Assembly (NCBI GenBank): GCA_905236165.1
Contig: CAJOOC010000016.1
Span: 1 to 36,407 of the forward strand
Length of the DNA stretch: 36,407 nucleotides
Reading direction: 5' to 3'
Source of the DNA: an uncultured Prevotella sp.
GTDB lineage: Bacteria; Bacteroidota; Bacteroidia; Bacteroidales; Bacteroidaceae
The notes below the pieces were generated by a model that worked only from the letters and a program-made list of their open reading frames with translations, did not search any database and was not told the origin of the DNA. The stretch's first letter is position 1. The number at the start of each line of letters is the position of its first letter. A program made the translations under genes and the position numbers. Below, in pieces: positions 32,988 through 36,407 of the stretch.

Positions 32988-33190
32988 TTTTCAGGCCGAG
33001 ACAGGGTGTTCAATTTGTTGTACCCGGGGACGTGGGCATCCCTTTTTACCATGCGGAATGCGAGGACAGGACGCTGAACCAAAATAAATGCAGAAAATAT
33101 GTCTTTTGCATTAAACCTACAGGCGGGCAGTTGCGTCATATAGTCATACGAAACAAAGAAAGTAACACCATCTATCTGAAAAGATTTTAT

Positions 33191-36100
33191 ATGACACGAC
33201 AATTCCTCCTATTACTTATCATCGCTCTCACGACTGTTGAGAATGCTTTTTCGCAGGATAACACCATCTCAGGTACCCTTATAGACAAAGAAACGAAGGA
33301 GGCCGTTATTCAGGCCACCATTCAGCTGCTGAAGGCCTCTGACTCCACATACGTAGCCGGAACCGTAAGCAATGAAGAAGGCATATTCAGCATGAAAGCT
33401 CCCGAGCCGGGGAAGTATATCATCAAGATGACCAACATCGGATATAAGCAGATCCTGCGCAACATCACCGTCAGCGAGGGTAAGGACTTTGCTTTTGGCA
33501 AGATATCGATGGAGACCGATGCCGTGCTGCTGAAAGAGGTCATCGCCAATGGCGTGGCGGCGAAGGTGATAGTGAAGGAAGACACCTTTATTTATAATGC
33601 CGCAGCCTACCGCACTCCCGAAGGCTCCGTCATAGAGGAGCTGGTGAAGCGCCTGCCTGGAGCCCAGGTGAGCGACGATGGCAAGATTACCATCAACGGC
33701 AAGGAGGTTAAGAAGGTGATGGTTGACGGTAAGGAGTTTATGACGGGCGATACTCAGACGGCTCTGAAGAACCTTCCAACGGCAATTATCGACAAGGTGA
33801 AGGCCTATGACGAGAAGAGCGACCTTGCCAGGATGACCGGCGTTGACGACGGCGAGGAGCAGATGGTGCTCGACTTCAATATCAAGCGCGGCATGAACAA
33901 GGGTTTCCTCTCAAACATCGACCTTGCCATAGGCACCGAGAAGCGCTATGCCGAGCGTGTGATGGCCGGCTACATGAAGGATGAGAGCCGCGTGATGGTC
34001 TTCGGCAATGCTAACAATACCGGCGACCGCGGCTTCTCCTCTGGGGGGCGTCGTGGCGGCGGTGGCGGTAACGGCCTGCAAGCCAACAAGATGCTTGGCA
34101 TCAACTATAACTATGAGAAGAAAGACAAGCTGAGGGCCGACTTCTCCGTAAGGTGGAATCACGGCGATACAGACAACTACACCCGTACGGCAACGGAGAA
34201 CTTCGTCTCCAGGGTGGGGTCCTTCTCAAACAGCCTCTCGCAGAACTATTCGCGCAATAACAGCTGGAACATGAGCGGCAGGTTGGAATGGAAGCCCGAT
34301 ACTATGACCACCATACAGGTGCGCCCCAGCTTCTCTACAAGCACCAACGACTCAAGAGGACAGAGTCTCAATGCGTCGTTCAACAAAGACCCCTACTCTC
34401 TTGCCGACAACATCGACCCGATGGACGAGGCATTGATGCAGGCATACAACAAGTCCATCTACGACTCGTCAATGGGCAACGACTCTCTGCTCATCAACCG
34501 CAGGGAAAACCGCACTCTGAGCTATGGCAGCAGCACGCAGTTTAACGTCAATGCTACCTTCAACCGCCGGCTCTCCAGCCGCGGCAACAGCCTCACCTTC
34601 CAGGGACGCTACTCCACCAGCAACAGCGACAGCGAGAGCCTCTCCACACAGGAGGTGACGCTCTACCGCCCCACTACGGCTGACAGCATTTACTATAAGA
34701 ACCGCTATAACGTGACGCCGTCGAAGAACTGGAACTTCCAGACATCGCTCTCCTACACCGAGCGGCTGAGCAAGTTCTCCTTCCTCGTGCTGAAATACCT
34801 CTACAGATACAGCAACCGCACCAGCGACCGCAGCACCTACGACTTCAGCGAGAGCATCTACGACGCTACAGGAAGGCTCATCTTCAGCCCCACCGACTTC
34901 ATGAGCCGCTTTATGGATATACCGGCATACCGCAGATTCTCGGATTATCTCTATGACTATCAGCCTCTTAACAATTCGTCAATCTTCTATAGCAACGACA
35001 AGAGCCGCTACTCGGAATACGACAACTACACCCACGAGATAGAGCTCACATGGCGCCGCACCACTAACAACTACAACCTCAACCTGGGCTTCCTCATTCA
35101 GCCTCAGAGTCAGAAGCTGACCTACAAGTATCTGAATATCGACACCATAGCCAAGCGCTCCGTGACGAACATAACGCCAACGCTCGACTTCCGCTACCGT
35201 TTCAACAAGCAGAAGAGCCTGCGCCTGAACTATCGCGGCAACACCGACCAACCCAGCATGACCGACCTGCTGCCCATCGTCGATGATACCGACCCGCTGA
35301 ACATCACTATGGGTAACCCATACCTCAAGCCGTCGTTCACGCAGACCTTCTCCCTGCGTTACAACAACTACGTGCAGAGCCACTTCAGTTCCGTCATGGC
35401 CTTCATCAACTATAGCAACACCTCGAACAGCGTGTCAAACATGGTGACCTATGACGAGAAGACAGGCGGGCGTACCACACAGCCGCAGAACATCGACGGT
35501 AACTGGAACATCAACAGCGCATTTATGTATAATGCCAGCATCGACACGGTGGGAGTATGGAACTTCAACTCCTTCTCAAACATACGCTATGACAACCGCG
35601 TAAACTACGTGAACATCAACAAGACATCCGTAGCTGAGAAGAACTACACTCGCACCACAGCCCTCAGCGAGCGTCTCGGATTAAGCTACCGCAACGAATG
35701 GCTGGAGGTGGAGCTGAATGGTGCGGTGGAATACACCATCAGCCGCAACAAGTTGCAGCAGAACTCCAACCTCGATACCTGGAACTACCAGTATGGTGCC
35801 GACATCACCATCACGGCACCTTGGGGCACAGGATTCTCAACAGGCGGCCACATGTCATCACGCCGCGGATACAGCGATGCCTCGGCCAATACCGATGAGT
35901 TCATATGGAATGCGCAGATTTCACAGAGTTTCCTCAAGGGCAAGCCTCTGACCGTCTCGCTGCAGTTCTATGACATCCTCAACGAGAAGAGCAGCTTCAC
36001 ACGCAATATTGATGCCAACTCACGCCGCGACTCATGGTACAACAACATCAACAGCTACGCTATGCTCCACGCCATCTATCGCTTCAACGCCTTCGGAGGC

Positions 36101-36256
36101 AAGGAAGCACGCCAGTCGCGCCAAGGTGGCGACCGTGAGGGCGGGCCGGGAGAAGGCCCTGGAGGTCGTGGAGGCCGTGGCGACCGTATGGGAGGCCCTG
36201 GCGGAATGGGAGGCCCCGGCGGAATGGGTGGCGGTATGAGAGGCGGACGCTTCTAA
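33191..36256 (+). CDS. Large OM beta-barrel protein with carboxypeptidase-regulatory domain
   Basis: The protein is 1021 residues from Met 33191 (MTRQFLLLLIIALTTVENAFSQ, signal peptide). An in-frame GTG at 33032 would add 53 residues with no signal and cross a repeat motif, so I reject it. The mature N-terminus is a CarboxypepD_reg-like domain (ISGTLIDKETKEAVIQATIQLL), then a plug-like segment (LVKRLPGAQVSDDGKITINGKEVKKVMVDGKEF) and a long barrel of the OMP_b-brl_3/TonB-dependent type, rich in Tyr, Asn, Arg and Ser strands. The barrel seems to end at about AIYRFNAF. A Gly/Met/Arg-rich tail of roughly 50 residues follows. No SusD-like partner is next to it. The substrate is unknown. Confidence 0.85.
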   Translation: MTRQFLLLLIIALTTVENAFSQDNTISGTLIDKETKEAVIQATIQLLKASDSTYVAGTVSNEEGIFSMKAPEPGKYIIKMTNIGYKQILRNITVSEGKDFAFGKISMETDAVLLKEVIANGVAAKVIVKEDTFIYNAAAYRTPEGSVIEELVKRLPGAQVSDDGKITINGKEVKKVMVDGKEFMTGDTQTALKNLPTAIIDKVKAYDEKSDLARMTGVDDGEEQMVLDFNIKRGMNKGFLSNIDLAIGTEKRYAERVMAGYMKDESRVMVFGNANNTGDRGFSSGGRRGGGGGNGLQANKMLGINYNYEKKDKLRADFSVRWNHGDTDNYTRTATENFVSRVGSFSNSLSQNYSRNNSWNMSGRLEWKPDTMTTIQVRPSFSTSTNDSRGQSLNASFNKDPYSLADNIDPMDEALMQAYNKSIYDSSMGNDSLLINRRENRTLSYGSSTQFNVNATFNRRLSSRGNSLTFQGRYSTSNSDSESLSTQEVTLYRPTTADSIYYKNRYNVTPSKNWNFQTSLSYTERLSKFSFLVLKYLYRYSNRTSDRSTYDFSESIYDATGRLIFSPTDFMSRFMDIPAYRRFSDYLYDYQPLNNSSIFYSNDKSRYSEYDNYTHEIELTWRRTTNNYNLNLGFLIQPQSQKLTYKYLNIDTIAKRSVTNITPTLDFRYRFNKQKSLRLNYRGNTDQPSMTDLLPIVDDTDPLNITMGNPYLKPSFTQTFSLRYNNYVQSHFSSVMAFINYSNTSNSVSNMVTYDEKTGGRTTQPQNIDGNWNINSAFMYNASIDTVGVWNFNSFSNIRYDNRVNYVNINKTSVAEKNYTRTTALSERLGLSYRNEWLEVELNGAVEYTISRNKLQQNSNLDTWNYQYGADITITAPWGTGFSTGGHMSSRRGYSDASANTDEFIWNAQISQSFLKGKPLTVSLQFYDILNEKSSFTRNIDANSRRDSWYNNINSYAMLHAIYRFNAFGGKEARQSRQGGDREGGPGEGPGGRGGRGDRMGGPGGMGGPGGMGGGMRGGRF

Positions 36257-36407
36257 CCACTTTTTTTCCACTTTCATCGGGTTTCGTTAAATGTGGGGTC
36301 TATTAATTCGCTTTGACAGGTTTTTGATTTTGTTTCGAGGGCAGAGTGGCAGTTCCTTGATGGAGCATAGCGGGCTATGCGACTGAGAGAAAGATGCGAT
36401 TTAGCGA
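36257..36407. other. Intergenic end of window with small hairpin
   Basis: The last 151 nt hold no gene start I can support. GCATAG (36365-36370) and CTATGC (36375-36380) form a 6-bp stem with a CGGG loop. A T-run (36262-36268) follows the barrel gene but no stem precedes it, so I do not call a terminator. The final bases may belong to a repeat or insertion sequence that continues outside. Confidence 0.4.

Larger units (their letters stand above)
32372..33190. other. 819-nt intergenic region with fold-back element
   Basis: I find no supported gene here. Short open frames cross it on both strands, but they run through palindromes and lack sensible composition. It holds a leftward -7 element (32437-32444), a GTTAAC-centred dyad (32732-32762), a 164-bp nested inverted repeat (32824-32987) and a GC-rich GGGACGTGGGCATCCC motif (33027-33042). 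No consensus promoter for the barrel gene at 33191 could be recognised. Confidence 0.7.

Noticed and set aside
33032..33190. GTG-started extension of the large barrel protein
   Set aside because: It begins inside a dispersed GC-rich motif and would put the signal peptide 53 residues in.
36350..36407. Left end of an insertion sequence
   Set aside because: Only a 6-bp hairpin and unfamiliar sequence are visible before the window ends; no transposase or terminal repeat can be shown.
1..36407. tRNA, rRNA or riboswitch
   Set aside because: I saw no T-loop consensus with matching cloverleaf, no rRNA-like stretch and no conserved riboswitch core.

Overview
The window reads as chromosomal DNA of a Bacteroidota bacterium, most likely Prevotella or a close relative (Prevotellaceae). 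Three things point there. The short ~290-residue primary sigma factor and the many OM barrel proteins and lipoproteins fit the phylum. Promoters match the Bacteroidota pattern (TTTG, 19 nt, TAnnTTTG) instead of TTGACA/TATAAT. There are no Shine-Dalgarno sites, and short low-complexity repeats sit at many gene junctions. Most genes are core genes; I see no prophage, CRISPR array, transposase, tRNA or rRNA.

Layout. 1-5759 (+): a tight cell-wall operon holding the C-terminal part of a class A penicillin-binding protein, a GHL10/DUF187 glycosidase, trpF, hemW and a PBP4-type carboxypeptidase. 5845-6966 (+): an SO_0444-type Cu/Zn efflux permease with a Cys/His-rich cytoplasmic loop, read from a promoter inside a perfect 17-bp inverted repeat and ended by a hairpin terminator shared with the converging neighbour. 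7088-10225 (-): a lipoprotein and a DUF5723-like envelope protein. 10438-12995 (-): three tandem FKBP prolyl isomerases predicted for cytoplasm, lipoprotein and periplasm. 13329-14726 (+): a CE7 acetyl (xylan) esterase with an in-frame repeat-derived insert. 14823-17904 (-): an AraC regulator, an OM barrel and an S41 protease lipoprotein. 17996-25913 (-): manC, rpoD, a small secreted protein, folD, ffh, rfbB, rfbA and rfbD. 26026-29037 (-): nadC, a small OM barrel and cstA. 29122-30867 (+): a second GHL10 glycosidase divergent from cstA. 31139-32371 (-): a TPR/transglutaminase-like secreted protein. 33191-36256 (+): a large carboxypeptidase-regulatory-domain/OM beta-barrel protein with a Gly-rich tail.

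How the genes work together. The first operon joins peptidoglycan synthesis (PBP1A), peptide trimming (PBP4) and a glycosidase family that cuts denuded glycan. rfbDAB and manC supply dTDP-rhamnose-type and GDP-mannose precursors for surface glycans, but rfbC is missing from the cluster. The FKBP set and many barrels and lipoproteins point to envelope biogenesis.

The unexplained structure lies between genes. The strongest items are: a 164-bp nested fold-back with a perfect 19-bp AT-rich hairpin and GTCA boxes about 9 nt apart (32824-32987); a ~270-bp composite of direct and inverted repeats between converging genes (30879-31151), whose core is 65/72 identical to a second copy beside rfbD (24927-24998); and small tandem arrays that spill into coding sequence. 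I see no clear new multi-gene system. The repeat elements are the best candidates for something undescribed.
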